This document shows, piece after piece, positions 16,911-25,146 of a DNA stretch of 49,925 bases (within the stretch, counting starts at the first letter, position 1; each line of letters starts with the position of its first letter). Under the pieces are notes generated by a model. That model was not told the DNA's origin and searched no databases. It was given only the letters and a program-made list of their open reading frames with translations. The position numbers and the translations under genes are program-made. This stretch comes from JANQQZ01 sp039187315 (GTDB taxonomy: Bacteria; Planctomycetota; Phycisphaerae; Phycisphaerales; UBA1924): positions 1 through 49,925 of the forward strand of contig JBCCZQ010000010.1 in NCBI GenBank assembly GCA_039187315.1, read 5' to 3'.

Positions 16911-17687
16911 TCAGCGGCCCTCGTAGAGCCGCTCACCCAGCCAGTTGCTCAGCGCCTGGATCTCGAAGATCCGCTTGGCGGTCGTCTCGATGTCGTACGC
17001 TACGCGCACGAACTCCACGCGGGCCGGGTGGAGCACGGCGTAGCTCGCACGCGGGTCGCCGTCACGCGGCTGGCCGACCGAGCCGACGTTGATGACCGCC
17101 TTCTCGCCTTCCTCCAGCTCGTACGTGTCGTCCTTGAGCTCGGCCGGGGGATAGAAGTCCGGCTCATCCGTAAAGACGCCCGGAACGTGCGTGTGCCCTA
17201 CAGCCGCGACCGACTCGATGCGACGGAAGATCGACCCGAGCTTGTCCGGGTCGCCGATCACGTCATCCGGGAAGATGTACTCGTTGATGGGTCGGCGTGG
17301 CGAGCCGTGGACGTAGAGCAGCTCGTGCTCGGCGTCCGGGGCGGCCTCGACCACTCGAACGCGGAGCCGGCCGAGGAAGTCGTACCGGCTGGCGCGGAGA
17401 TCGTCGTCTTGCTCGGCATCGAACTGCTCGCGTGTCCAGTAGGCGGCAGCCTGGGCGCCGGGGTTGAAGTTGGTCGGCTCGTAGAGAACTCCGAAATCGT
17501 GGTTGCCCATCAGCGACCAGTCGCAGCGCTCGCGGACCAGATCGACGCACGCCAGCGGGTCGGGCCCGTAGCCGATGATGTCGCCAAGGCAGATGATCCG
17601 ATCGATCGAGCGGGCATCGATGTCCGCGAGCACGGCCCGGAGAGCCTCGGCGTTGCCGTGGATGTCGCTGATGATGGCGGTGGGCAC
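16911..17687 (-). CDS. Calcineurin-like metallophosphoesterase (YfcE/MJ0936-like)
   Basis: A 258-residue cytosolic phosphoesterase starting MPTAIISDIHGNAEALRAVL. The dimetal motifs are present: SDIHGN, CLGDIIGYGPDP, LMGNHDFGVLY, LLYVHGSPRRP and AVGHTHVP. GDIIGYGPDPLACVDL is typical of the subgroup acting on phosphodiesters or phosphoproteins; the substrate is unknown. The first codon is GTG. A candidate promoter with a -10 TAGCAT lies about 120 bp upstream. It precedes yidC and mnmE on the same strand and may be the first gene of that unit. Confidence 0.9.
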   Translation of the reverse strand: MPTAIISDIHGNAEALRAVLADIDARSIDRIICLGDIIGYGPDPLACVDLVRERCDWSLMGNHDFGVLYEPTNFNPGAQAAAYWTREQFDAEQDDDLRASRYDFLGRLRVRVVEAAPDAEHELLYVHGSPRRPINEYIFPDDVIGDPDKLGSIFRRIESVAAVGHTHVPGVFTDEPDFYPPAELKDDTYELEEGEKAVINVGSVGQPRDGDPRASYAVLHPARVEFVRVAYDIETTAKRIFEIQALSNWLGERLYEGR

Positions 17688-17741
17688 GTGTGTTGGGCTC
17701 GCGGGGCGGATTCGGTGTCAGATCAGGGACAAAGAAGACCG

Positions 17742-17758
17742 GTTCGGATCGGCCGAAC
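17742..17758. repeat. Inverted repeat GTTCGG-N5-CCGAAC
   Basis: A 6-bp perfect inverted repeat with a 5-bp centre lies 55-71 bp upstream of the phosphoesterase start, downstream of its candidate promoter. It has no T-tract on either side, so an operator or an mRNA hairpin is more likely than a terminator. Short palindromes of this size also occur by chance in GC-rich DNA. Confidence 0.3.
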
Positions 17759-17803
17759 GTGCCGGCAGCGAAGAGCGCGTCCCCCGCGGTCGAGCGGGTC
17801 GGC

Positions 17804-17832
17804 ATGCTAGGAGTGCGCACGACCCCGAGCAA
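17804..17832 (-). promoter_or_regulatory. Candidate promoter TTGCTC-17-TAGCAT
   Basis: On the minus strand, TTGCTC and TAGCAT (17804-17809) are spaced 17 bp apart, upstream of the phosphoesterase gene with a leader of about 110 nt. The -10 matches four of six consensus positions. The surrounding 11-mer CTAGCATGCCG recurs just upstream of the gene at 35885. Confidence 0.4.
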
Positions 17833-17866
17833 TGCTGCGGCTGTGGGGCGGCCGCACGGTCCAGAG

Positions 17867-17897
17867 CAACCGACATTTTATGCACAAACAACCGACA
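17867..17897. repeat. Direct repeat CAACCGACA x2, 22-bp period, upstream of clpP1
   Basis: CAACCGACA occurs at 17867-17875 and 17889-17897, two helical turns apart, enclosing TTTTATGCACAAA, the most AT-rich stretch of the intergenic region. Spacing by about two turns on one DNA face suits binding of a dimeric regulator or tandem activator sites. It lies 180 bp before the clpP1 start. Confidence 0.4.
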
Positions 17898-18076
17898 GGA
17901 CGGCCTGCTCGTGAATAGGCCGGTTCATCACCGCATGGGCTTGGCGGGTCGGCGGGATCTAAGCTCCCGCGCCCGATCTGCCGACAAGGCTTGAGCGGCA
18001 AGGCCGGTGACGACCCCATCGGACGGGGACGGACACACCGGCTGGGACCGCGCCCGATCGGGAGGAGGCCTCTTCC

Positions 18077-18676
18077 ATGCCAGCCGCCGGCGTCAGCTAC
18101 CAGCGCACCCGCGAGATGACCATCGACGAGCTCCTGCTCGAGAACCGCATCGTGTTCATGATCGGGGAGATCAACCACGCCTCGGCGGCGAGGGTCATGA
18201 TGCAGATGCTGTACCTCGAGAACCAGAAACGTGGGCAGGACATCAGCCTGTACATCAACAGCCCGGGGGGCGCGGTCGACGACACGCTCGCGCTCTACGA
18301 CACGATGCGTTTCCTGGCCAGCCCCGTGAGCACCTACTGCATCGGGCGCGCGTACTCGGGCGCCGCCGTCCTGCTGGCGGCGGGCGCGAAGGGCAAACGC
18401 TTCATCCTGCCGCACGCGAAGGTGATGATCCACCAGCCCTACGGCGGCGTGACCGGGCAGGCCGAGGACATCAAGATCCAGGCCGAGCAGATCATCAAGA
18501 TGAAGACCGAGCTGAATCGGATCATCGGCGAGTGCACGGGCCAGCCGATCGAGCAGATCCGGCAGGACTCGGAGCGTGATAAGTACTTCAGCGCGGAGGA
18601 GGCCGCGGCCTACGGGCTCGTCGACGAGGTGCTCTCTGAGGCGCCGCCCGAGGCCGCCAACCCGACCTTCAGTTGA
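18077..18676 (+). CDS. clpP1: ATP-dependent Clp protease proteolytic subunit, copy 1
   Basis: A 199-residue ClpP. The catalytic Ser94, His119 and Asp168 are all present (AYSGAAV, MIHQPYGG, SERDKYFSAEEAA), but the segment around the Ser reads CIGRAYSGAAVLL instead of the near-universal GQAASMGA. The Asp-loop YINSPGGAVDD and handle helix are normal. ClpP forms a barrel that degrades proteins delivered by ClpX or ClpA/C. The start ATG has GGAGGAGG upstream. The second clpP gene begins 74 bp downstream, so mixed heptameric rings are likely. No Clp ATPase gene is in the window. Confidence 0.95.
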   Translation: MPAAGVSYQRTREMTIDELLLENRIVFMIGEINHASAARVMMQMLYLENQKRGQDISLYINSPGGAVDDTLALYDTMRFLASPVSTYCIGRAYSGAAVLLAAGAKGKRFILPHAKVMIHQPYGGVTGQAEDIKIQAEQIIKMKTELNRIIGECTGQPIEQIRQDSERDKYFSAEEAAAYGLVDEVLSEAPPEAANPTFS

Positions 18677-18749
18677 GGCAAGCCAGCCGAACCGAATCAC
18701 CGGAGCCGAGACCCGCATGAACGACACCAGCAGCCACCGGGGAGACCCC

Positions 18750-19352
18750 ATGTCCTATCTCGTGCCCATCGTCATCGAGCAGTCCGGCAAGGGCGAGCGG
18801 TCGTACGACATCTACTCGCGCCTGCTCAAGGACCGGATCATCTTCATCGGCGGGCCGGTGAGCGACGAGATGGCCAACCTCGTCGTCGCGCAGCTGCTGT
18901 TCCTGCAGAACGAGTCGCCCGACAACGACGTGCACCTCTACGTCAACTCGCCGGGCGGCAGCGTCACCGCCGGGCTCGCGATGATCGACACCATGAAGTT
19001 CATCAAGCCCGATGTCTGCACCTACATCATCGGCCAGGCCGCGAGCATGGGCAGCCTGCTGGCGTGCAGCGGGACCAAGGGCAAGCGCTACAGCCTCAAG
19101 AACAGCCGCAACCTCATGCACCAGCCGCTGCTCTCGGGCGTCATGGAGGGCCAGGCGACCGACCTGGAGATCGAGGCCCGCGAGATGCTCCGGCTCCGCG
19201 ACCGGCTCTACACGATCTACTCCGACGCGACAGGTAAAGATACGGCCGAGATCGAAAAAATCTGCGACCGCAACACGTGGCTCGATGACGGCGAGATGCT
19301 CGAATACGGGCTCATCGACAAGGTCCTCGAGACCATGCCCGCGGGCGGCTGA
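18750..19352 (+). CDS. clpP2: ATP-dependent Clp protease proteolytic subunit, copy 2
   Basis: A 200-residue ClpP starting MSYLVPIVIEQSGKGERSYD, the canonical N-terminus, with GGGGAG before the ATG at 18750 (an in-frame ATG at 18717 is a weaker alternative). The serine context is standard, IIGQAASMGSLLA with Ser99, and His124 lies in LMHQPLLSG. The third triad position, aligned through IEKICDRNTWLDDGEMLEYG, is Asn175 rather than Asp. It carries VNSPGGSV and EYGLID as expected. Because copy 1 has the complete triad with an altered serine loop, the two subunits look divergent and probably assemble into a hetero-oligomer. Confidence 0.95.
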   Translation: MSYLVPIVIEQSGKGERSYDIYSRLLKDRIIFIGGPVSDEMANLVVAQLLFLQNESPDNDVHLYVNSPGGSVTAGLAMIDTMKFIKPDVCTYIIGQAASMGSLLACSGTKGKRYSLKNSRNLMHQPLLSGVMEGQATDLEIEAREMLRLRDRLYTIYSDATGKDTAEIEKICDRNTWLDDGEMLEYGLIDKVLETMPAGG

Positions 19353-19372
19353 AACCCCCGCTACGCTACGGC

Positions 19373-20086
19373 GTGGCCGCGAAGACCAACAACACGCTGC
19401 GAACCGCGACACTGATCGCCCTGTGCGCGGCGGCTGCGGCGATGACCGGCTGCCGCACGCCCGCCAAGGTTGCGCGCACCAACGATGCGCTCCGGCTCGA
19501 GCGCGAATCGCTCAAGGAGCGGGTCGCGACGCTCGAATCGGTCAACGCCGAGCTGAGGTCCAAGCTGCTCGAAGCCCAGGACGCCGCGAGAGACTCTGCG
19601 GAGGTAGAGAGCTTCGGCGTGCTCCCGGGCGATGTGCTCGACGCGATGCCCCGCATCGCGGGAGTTTCGATCGTCCGAACGAGCGGGATCGAGGTCACAG
19701 AGAGTGGCGAGGCCGTCGCCAGGGTCTTCGTCCGCCCGCTCGACGGCCGCGACAGATTCATCCAAGCGGTAGCCGTTATGGAGGTGCAGCTGATCGGTCT
19801 GCATGCGGCATCACAGAGCGGGGATGCTCGGCCATCCGGATCGGCATCGCTCGCCGAGCAGCTTGTCCGCCCATCGGAGCTGCGGAACGCCTACACCGAG
19901 GGGCTGTTGGGGCCCTCATACAGGCTGGTGCTGCCGCTGGATCCTGCGACGCTGGCCGATGAGAACAGCGTTGCGGTGCGCGTGACGCTGTACGACCTGA
20001 TCACGGGCGCCTCGTTCGAAGCCGAGCGGCTGCTGCGAGTGCCCGCGGATGCGGCGGCTCAGATCTCGAGCGTCAACCCGAGGTAG
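19373..20086 (+). CDS. Lipoprotein with coiled coil, unknown function
   Basis: A 237-residue predicted lipoprotein with a GTG start. The signal peptide TLIALCAAAAAMTGC ends in a lipobox (MTGC). Residues about 35-70 form a heptad-like coiled coil (LRLERESLKERVATLESVNA), followed by a beta-rich domain of about 160 residues (GVSIVRTSGIEVTESGEAVA, then RVFVRPLDG). I do not recognise the family. It starts 20 bp after clpP2 and may be co-transcribed. Its 3' end overlaps the convergent barrel gene by 28 bp. Confidence 0.82.
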   Translation: MAAKTNNTLRTATLIALCAAAAAMTGCRTPAKVARTNDALRLERESLKERVATLESVNAELRSKLLEAQDAARDSAEVESFGVLPGDVLDAMPRIAGVSIVRTSGIEVTESGEAVARVFVRPLDGRDRFIQAVAVMEVQLIGLHAASQSGDARPSGSASLAEQLVRPSELRNAYTEGLLGPSYRLVLPLDPATLADENSVAVRVTLYDLITGASFEAERLLRVPADAAAQISSVNPR

Positions 20087-20769
20087 AGCTCGGCCGTCAG
20101 CACGCTGAACTCGCTGAGGATCGTGTCCGTGTCAACGCTCGGCACGAACAAGAAGCGGCATCCCGTGTCGAGATAAACGTGCGGCAGCAGCTTCGTTTCG
20201 ATGCCGAACGGGATCTGCAGCGCGAAGTTCGTGTCGCTGTCGGAAAGTCCCTCAGCCCGGACATCGACCTCGGCGACGCCAAAGCCGATCCCTCCGTAGC
20301 CGCGGAAGCTATCGAACGATACATCGGCGAGGATGTTGCCCATGAAGGTCATGGTGTCGACCCGGCCGTCAACGTCACGGAAGATGCCGTCGCCGTCGCG
20401 TCCGATGCCGTCGGTGTCGTACCGGCGGTCGGCGAACTCGAACTCGATGCGCAGCCCGGTGCCGTAGCGCGAGCCCTCCGGAACGAACCGGAGACCGGCC
20501 GCGGCGTGGTAGCCGAAACCGACATCGGAGCGGAGGAACTCGTCGTCGCCGGTGAACCCGAGCGAGTCGCTCTCGAGATCGACATCCGCGGGCAGGACCA
20601 GCGCCCCTCCACCACGCACATAGAAGCGAGGACGGAACTCGGCGAGCAGGCCCCTCGCTCCGGGTGATCCGCTCACCCCGTCGGTGACGTCGCCGCCATC
20701 CTGCGCGACGGCAGCCGCGGAGACATGCAAGAGAACAGAGGCAAACAGAACCACCCAAATACTTCGCAT
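20059..20769 (-). CDS. Outer-membrane beta-barrel-like protein
   Basis: A 236-residue secreted protein with a clear signal peptide (MRSIWVVLFASVLLHVSAAA, cleavage after AVA-Q likely). The mature part alternates short amphipathic strands with Gly/Asp turns (RFYVRGGGALVLPADVDL, FGYHAAAGLRFVPEG, SFRGYGGIGFGVAEVDVR) and ends AELYLGLTLEI. This is the layout of small opacity/OmpA-like barrels. An Asp/Gly-rich stretch (DTDGIGRDGDGIFRDVDGRV) is a possible calcium-binding loop. It begins 8 bp after glyA, so it belongs to that operon. Its 3' end overlaps the convergent lipoprotein gene. Confidence 0.8.
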   Translation of the reverse strand: MRSIWVVLFASVLLHVSAAAVAQDGGDVTDGVSGSPGARGLLAEFRPRFYVRGGGALVLPADVDLESDSLGFTGDDEFLRSDVGFGYHAAAGLRFVPEGSRYGTGLRIEFEFADRRYDTDGIGRDGDGIFRDVDGRVDTMTFMGNILADVSFDSFRGYGGIGFGVAEVDVRAEGLSDSDTNFALQIPFGIETKLLPHVYLDTGCRFLFVPSVDTDTILSEFSVLTAELYLGLTLEI

Positions 20770-20777
20770 ACCTGATC

Positions 20778-22112
20778 TTACACGACGCCGGCGTGTGCCC
20801 CGTGGCCGGGCAGCGGGAACCGGCCGCAGAGCTCGCGGACCTCAACGCGGACCTGTCCGGTCACGCGTGAGAACGCGTCTTCACCCTCGATCCCAGCCGT
20901 GAGCACGCGATCGATGAAGCTCGCAACGGCGTCCATCTCGCTCGGACCGAAGCCGCGGGTCGTCGCGGCGGGCGTGCCGAGCCGGATCCCGCTGGTCACC
21001 ATCGGCTTGCGCGGGTCCTCGGGGATGCCGTTCTTGTTGCAGATGATGCCCGCGTCTTCGAGCCACTTTTCCGCGGCCTTGCCGGTCAGCTCGCCCTCGA
21101 AGCCTCTGGGGTCCTTGGCGGAGAGGTCGACAAGCATGACGTGGTTGTCCGTGCCGCCGCTGGTAATGCGGAAGCCCCGCGCGATGAGCCCGTCACTCAA
21201 TGCTTTCGCGTTGGCGACGACGCGGCGCTGGTAGTCCTTGTACTCGGGCGTGAGGGACTCGCCGAAGGCGACGGCCTTGGCCGCGATGATGTGCATCAGC
21301 GGCCCGCCCTGCATGCCGGGGAACAGGGCCCGGTTCGTCTTCTTGTGGATCTCTTCGTCGTTGGTGAGGATCAGCCCGCCGCGCGGCCCGCGGAGGCTCT
21401 TGTGCGTCGTCGTCGTGACGACGTGCGCGTGCGGGAACGGGCTCGGGTGCTGCCCGCCCGCGATCAGTCCGGAGATGTGCGCGACATCGGCCATCAGCAG
21501 CGCCCCCACCTCGTCGGCGATCGCGCGGAACTCGGCGAAATCGATCACGCGCGGGTAAGCGCTGTAGCCGGTGAGAAGCATCGTCGGCTTGTGCTCGAGG
21601 ACGACTTCGCGGACGGCGTCGTAGTCGATCCGCTCGAAGTCGGCGTGGCCCCGGTCGCGCACGAGCGGGTAGTGCACCGGGTTGTAGTAGTGACCGGAAA
21701 AGTTCAGCGGCAGGCCGTGACTCAGGTGCCCGCCGTCAGCCAGGACGAGCGAGGCGAACGTGTCGCCGGGCTGCATGAGCGCCATGAAGACCGCGGCGTT
21801 GGCCTGCGCGCCCGAGTGCGGCTGGACGTTCGCGTAGGCACAGCCGAACATCTGCTTGGCCCGGTCCTGCGCGAGCGTTTCGATCGCGTCGTGGTGCTCG
21901 CACCCGCCGTAGTACCGCCGACCCGGGTAACCCTCGGCGTACTTGTTGGTCATCACCGTGCCCGCAGCGTGCATGACGGCCGGGCTGGCGTGGTTCTCGC
22001 TGGCGATCAGCTCGATGGTCGACGCCTGCCGCTCGGCTTCACGCTCGATGATGCCCGCGGCCTCGGGGTCCTGGGCGCGGATGAGGGCGGTGATCTGGTC
22101 GTGGATGCTCAT
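20778..22112 (-). CDS. glyA: Serine hydroxymethyltransferase
   Basis: A 444-residue PLP enzyme that converts serine and tetrahydrofolate to glycine and methylene-tetrahydrofolate. It shows ELIASENHASPAVMHAAG, NKYAEGYPGRRYYGGCE, NVQPHSGAQANAAVF, MADVAHISGLIAGG and VVTTTTHKSLRGPRGG with the PLP-binding Lys. The start is the ATG at 22112 (MSIHDQITALI); the longer frame upstream has no family resemblance. It lies between the zinc-ribbon membrane protein gene (40 bp) and the barrel gene (8 bp). Length is somewhat above the bacterial norm (about 417). Confidence 0.97.
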   Translation of the reverse strand: MSIHDQITALIRAQDPEAAGIIEREAERQASTIELIASENHASPAVMHAAGTVMTNKYAEGYPGRRYYGGCEHHDAIETLAQDRAKQMFGCAYANVQPHSGAQANAAVFMALMQPGDTFASLVLADGGHLSHGLPLNFSGHYYNPVHYPLVRDRGHADFERIDYDAVREVVLEHKPTMLLTGYSAYPRVIDFAEFRAIADEVGALLMADVAHISGLIAGGQHPSPFPHAHVVTTTTHKSLRGPRGGLILTNDEEIHKKTNRALFPGMQGGPLMHIIAAKAVAFGESLTPEYKDYQRRVVANAKALSDGLIARGFRITSGGTDNHVMLVDLSAKDPRGFEGELTGKAAEKWLEDAGIICNKNGIPEDPRKPMVTSGIRLGTPAATTRGFGPSEMDAVASFIDRVLTAGIEGEDAFSRVTGQVRVEVRELCGRFPLPGHGAHAGVV

Positions 22113-22152
22113 GAACAAATCGTAGTCGGGGCCGACGCCGCTCAGACGCCGC

Positions 22153-23160
22153 TCAGAAGAAGGGATCGACCAGGACCCATCGGGCCCATTCATGGTCCAC
22201 AGCCGCCAGGAAGTAGGTCAGCGCAACGGTCGACAGCAGCGAGACGCCGACGAGCGTCAGCGTGAACACCGCCGGCCGTTCGAGCCGCAGATACCGCTTG
22301 GCCGCGAGCCACCACCAGAGTGTCTGCCAGGCGGCCACGCCCGCAAAGCACAGCCATCGCTTGAAGGCAAGATCTTGCGCCAGAACCCGCCAATCCCAGA
22401 AGCGATCCCACGCCGGCGTGTGCCGGGCGAACAGGGACGCGTTGGCCCAACGCTCGAGCTGGCGGTCTGGATCGAGCCCCATGCACACGACCGTGATGAG
22501 CATCAGCCCGGGCAGACCGTAGATCGAGAGACGGAGGGTGTGGCGTTTGAGGATCTTTTTGCTCTGCAACGCGTGCCAGGGGATGAGGAAGAGGAGCCAG
22601 GATGTCGCGGCGGTCGCCAACGCGATCGTGACGTACGGATGTATGACAGAATCAGCGTGGTATTCGATATCGATGTGAAACAATGCCGAGCTGAACCGCT
22701 GGAATTCCACGAAGCCCACTCGGGCAAAGGGCAAAGTGGCGTGCAACGCAAAATCGAGCATTGCGTCTGATCCGAGCAGCTTGCTGTTGGGCTGCAACGC
22801 GACAAGCTGCACGAAACGGACCGCTGCACGCCCCGCACCTGTCAGCAGGTAGAGCACCGCAAGCCAGCCGATCAGCCGCGGAACGCTCACCGTGTGTTCC
22901 ATACGGACCGACCGCAGGAACGCAAACGGGTTCAGCGCGCGCAGTGCCGTCCCGGGGGCTCGCCGGTACCAGCCGGGCGTGCGGCGTTCGACGAGCCACG
23001 ACGGCGCCTCGGCCGCGATGTGTACATCGCGCCAGGCAAAGTGGCAGCCGCACTCGGAGCAGGTTGCCTCGATCGGGCATGCCTGCCGGTAGGTCGCCAG
23101 CAACCCCGATTGGTCGTAGCCGCAGCGTGGGCAGGCGGGCGAGTCCATGATTCCGAGCAT
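22153..23160 (-). CDS. Zinc-ribbon membrane protein of planctomycete type
   Basis: A 335-residue protein with an N-terminal zinc ribbon (CPRCGYDQSG, then CPIEATCSECGCHF) and four to six hydrophobic segments, for example LIGWLAVLYLLTGAGR, TIALATAATSWLLFLIPWHA and LVGVSLLSTVALTYFLAAV. This N-terminal motif fused to a membrane domain recurs in planctomycetes and has no assigned function. The start may be the second ATG at 23148 (MDSPACP). It lies 17 bp after the phosphoesterase and 40 bp before glyA. GC is slightly below the neighbours. Confidence 0.8.
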   Translation of the reverse strand: MLGIMDSPACPRCGYDQSGLLATYRQACPIEATCSECGCHFAWRDVHIAAEAPSWLVERRTPGWYRRAPGTALRALNPFAFLRSVRMEHTVSVPRLIGWLAVLYLLTGAGRAAVRFVQLVALQPNSKLLGSDAMLDFALHATLPFARVGFVEFQRFSSALFHIDIEYHADSVIHPYVTIALATAATSWLLFLIPWHALQSKKILKRHTLRLSIYGLPGLMLITVVCMGLDPDRQLERWANASLFARHTPAWDRFWDWRVLAQDLAFKRWLCFAGVAAWQTLWWWLAAKRYLRLERPAVFTLTLVGVSLLSTVALTYFLAAVDHEWARWVLVDPFF

Positions 23161-23177
23161 AACCCGGCCCGCGGACG

Positions 23178-24071
23178 TTACTCAACAATCCGCCGGACCA
23201 TCGCCATCGCCGCCTCCGGCCCCGGCATGTCGGCCAAGTCGAGCGGGAGGTAGACGCCCAGCTCGTGGTCGCTGTTGAGCACGACCGCGTTGGGCGGGAC
23301 GAGCATCGAGCCGCTGGCGGTATGCTCGTGGCCGAGAATAAACCAGTTGACCCCCCACCGCTCGACCAGGTCTTCGAGCAGTTCGGCGTCGTAGCCCCGG
23401 CCCCAGGTCATCAGGTGGGCCGAGCCCTGCCGCGGCGTGTAGTCGTCGTCGGTCAGGTCTCGCGAGAGGACCATCGTGTCGAACCGCTGCATCATCGCCG
23501 GGTTGGGCAGGCTGTGCGCGGAGAGGACATCGAAGCCGCCGCCCGCCGGGTTCGAGCAGTGGCACCGAAGCGCCAGCGGCATCGAGCGGATGAAGCCGTC
23601 GATGGCGTTCTCGACGGCGTCGGCTTCGCTGCCGAAGGCATAGTCGAGCGCCTGCTCGAACGCCTCGACGCACTTGACGCCGTCCTTGAGGATCAGGCTC
23701 TTGAGCAGCTGCGCAAGCTCGTGGTTGGCCAGCAGGGTGTGGACATGCTCGGGGTGGTCGGCCTTGAGCTTCGCGACGTTCGCAAGCGCGCGGTAGCTGA
23801 AGTCCATGCCGTGGATGAGCCGGTCAGAGTGGATGATCTCGTGGAGGGTGAGGTGCGCGCGGTCGGCGGATGTACTTCCGGGCATCAACCCCGCGATCTC
23901 GACGAGGCGCTGGAAGTGGACGGGGTTGTCGTGCAGGTCGCCGGTCGCGATGAGCTTACCGGGCGGGCGGATCTCGTCGATGGATCCGTTGCGGCAGCTG
24001 GCGTCGCGGTTCGCCTCGGCGCCTCGGCGGAAAGCCTCGATGACAGCGTTGGGATCCTGATGATCGAGCAC
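23178..24071 (-). CDS. Calcineurin-like phosphoesterase, possible protein phosphatase
   Basis: A 297-residue metallophosphoesterase with GTG start. Metal motifs are IATGDLHDNPVHFQRL, LLANHELAQLL and FILGHEHTASG; other family residues are scattered because the middle contains a long helical insertion. The ANHE motif (instead of GNHE) and LHDN follow the PPP/bacterial phosphatase pattern. It starts 20 bp after the Ser/Thr kinase gene, so a cognate kinase-phosphatase pair is a reasonable inference, as is a small-molecule substrate. No signal peptide is visible. Confidence 0.85.
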   Translation of the reverse strand: MLDHQDPNAVIEAFRRGAEANRDASCRNGSIDEIRPPGKLIATGDLHDNPVHFQRLVEIAGLMPGSTSADRAHLTLHEIIHSDRLIHGMDFSYRALANVAKLKADHPEHVHTLLANHELAQLLKSLILKDGVKCVEAFEQALDYAFGSEADAVENAIDGFIRSMPLALRCHCSNPAGGGFDVLSAHSLPNPAMMQRFDTMVLSRDLTDDDYTPRQGSAHLMTWGRGYDAELLEDLVERWGVNWFILGHEHTASGSMLVPPNAVVLNSDHELGVYLPLDLADMPGPEAAMAMVRRIVE

Positions 24072-24091
24072 GGAGATCGCCCTCGAAGCCG

Positions 24092-24985
24092 TCAGGACTT
24101 CACGCTGGGCCGCTGCCCGCTGTTGTCGCTGTTTTTGTCTTTGACACCGGCCTTGAGCATGGCCTGGATCAGCTCTAGCCGGCCGACCACGTCAGGCATC
24201 TCGGGCCGGTCCTCGGGCTTGACACGCAGGCAGTCCATGATCAGATCGGCGAGCTTCGGCGGGATGCGCGGGTTGACCTCGATCGCGGGCGGCGGGGGCT
24301 TGAGCAGGCTGTCGTCGATCGAGCCCATCAGCGAGTTCTCGGCGGCCATCGCCGTGGGCACCTTCTTGCGCGTTAGAACGAAGTACATGCTGGCACCGAG
24401 GTTATACACGTCCGTTTTGGGCGTGATCGCCCGGCGGTGGACCTGCTCGGGGGCGATGTAGTCCGGCGTGCCCTGGATGCGCTTCTTGATCGTGCCCACG
24501 GGGCAGGACTGGCCCAGGTCGATGATCTTCGCGACGCCCTTGTCATCCACGATCACGTTGTTGGGTTTGAAGTCGGCGTGAACGAAGCCCTTGTCGTGCA
24601 TGTGCGACATGGCGCTTGCGGCCTGCATGAACACGGAGCAGGCGGCCTCGAACGTCTTGGGCATGTGGCGGTCGAGCGAGACGCCGTCGACATGCTCCAT
24701 CAGCAGGTAGAGCCGCGTGACCTGGAGCAGACCCTTCTTTTTCTTGATCATCCGCTCGATGCCGCGGATCGCGGGGTGGTCGAGCTTCTGGGAGATCTGG
24801 TACTCGCTCTCGGCCTGATCCATGAAGCGGACGGACTTGTCGTTGATCTTCTGGACATCCTTGAGGGCCCAGACGTGCTTGGTCTTCTCGTCCTGGGCGA
24901 GGTAGATGACAGACGCCGCGCCCCGGCCGAGCTCGGCCAAGATCCGGCATCCCTCAACAACATCACCCTTCTGGAACAGCTCCAC
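24092..24985 (-). CDS. Hanks-type serine/threonine protein kinase, cytosolic
   Basis: A kinase domain of about 297 residues with little else. It shows the Gly loop LGRGAASVIYLA, Lys42 in ALKDVQK, the catalytic loop HADFKPNNV (Asp138, with Ala replacing the Arg of HRD), DLG instead of DFG, and TPDYIAPEQ. It is therefore a non-RD kinase. There is no transmembrane or PASTA region. I start it at the GTG at 24985, with GGGAG six bases upstream; an ATG at 25093 would add a Cys-rich tail that lies upstream of a candidate -10 at 25077. It heads a set with the phosphoesterase, the zinc-ribbon protein, glyA and the barrel gene. Confidence 0.9.
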   Translation of the reverse strand: MELFQKGDVVEGCRILAELGRGAASVIYLAQDEKTKHVWALKDVQKINDKSVRFMDQAESEYQISQKLDHPAIRGIERMIKKKKGLLQVTRLYLLMEHVDGVSLDRHMPKTFEAACSVFMQAASAMSHMHDKGFVHADFKPNNVIVDDKGVAKIIDLGQSCPVGTIKKRIQGTPDYIAPEQVHRRAITPKTDVYNLGASMYFVLTRKKVPTAMAAENSLMGSIDDSLLKPPPPAIEVNPRIPPKLADLIMDCLRVKPEDRPEMPDVVGRLELIQAMLKAGVKDKNSDNSGQRPSVKS

Positions 24986-25076
24986 CGAAGACTCCCGGGC
25001 ATCGGGCGGGACGATCGGCGGCGCCGCACAGGCACAGCCCGAGCACCGACCGACCGGCCCAAACCGGACACGGATC

Positions 25077-25082
25077 ATGCTA
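25077..25082 (-). promoter_or_regulatory. Candidate -10 TAGCAT of the kinase operon
   Basis: TAGCAT on the minus strand lies 92 bp upstream of the GTG start of the kinase. No convincing -35 is seen at the standard distance. The same hexamer appears upstream of the genes at 17687 and 35885. Confidence 0.3.
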
Positions 25083-25146
25083 GCGTCGTGCAAACATCAC
25101 GGCCGCAGAACGCAGCCGTGCACAAGATCCTACGGACCAAGTGCCG

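Larger units (their letters stand above)
17690..18076. other. 387-bp divergent intergenic region between phosphoesterase and clpP1
   Basis: No convincing gene is visible here in either strand. The left part (17690-17815) holds an inverted repeat and a candidate minus-strand promoter. The centre (17867-17897) holds a pair of direct repeats around an AT-rich core. The right part carries the clpP1 leader with a strong GGAGGAGG ribosome binding site just before the ATG at 18077. Confidence 0.6.

Noticed and set aside
24986..25093. N-terminal extension of the kinase to the ATG at 25093
   Set aside because: Adds a Cys/Pro-rich segment unlike kinase N-termini and begins upstream of a candidate -10; GTG at 24985 has a better ribosome binding site.
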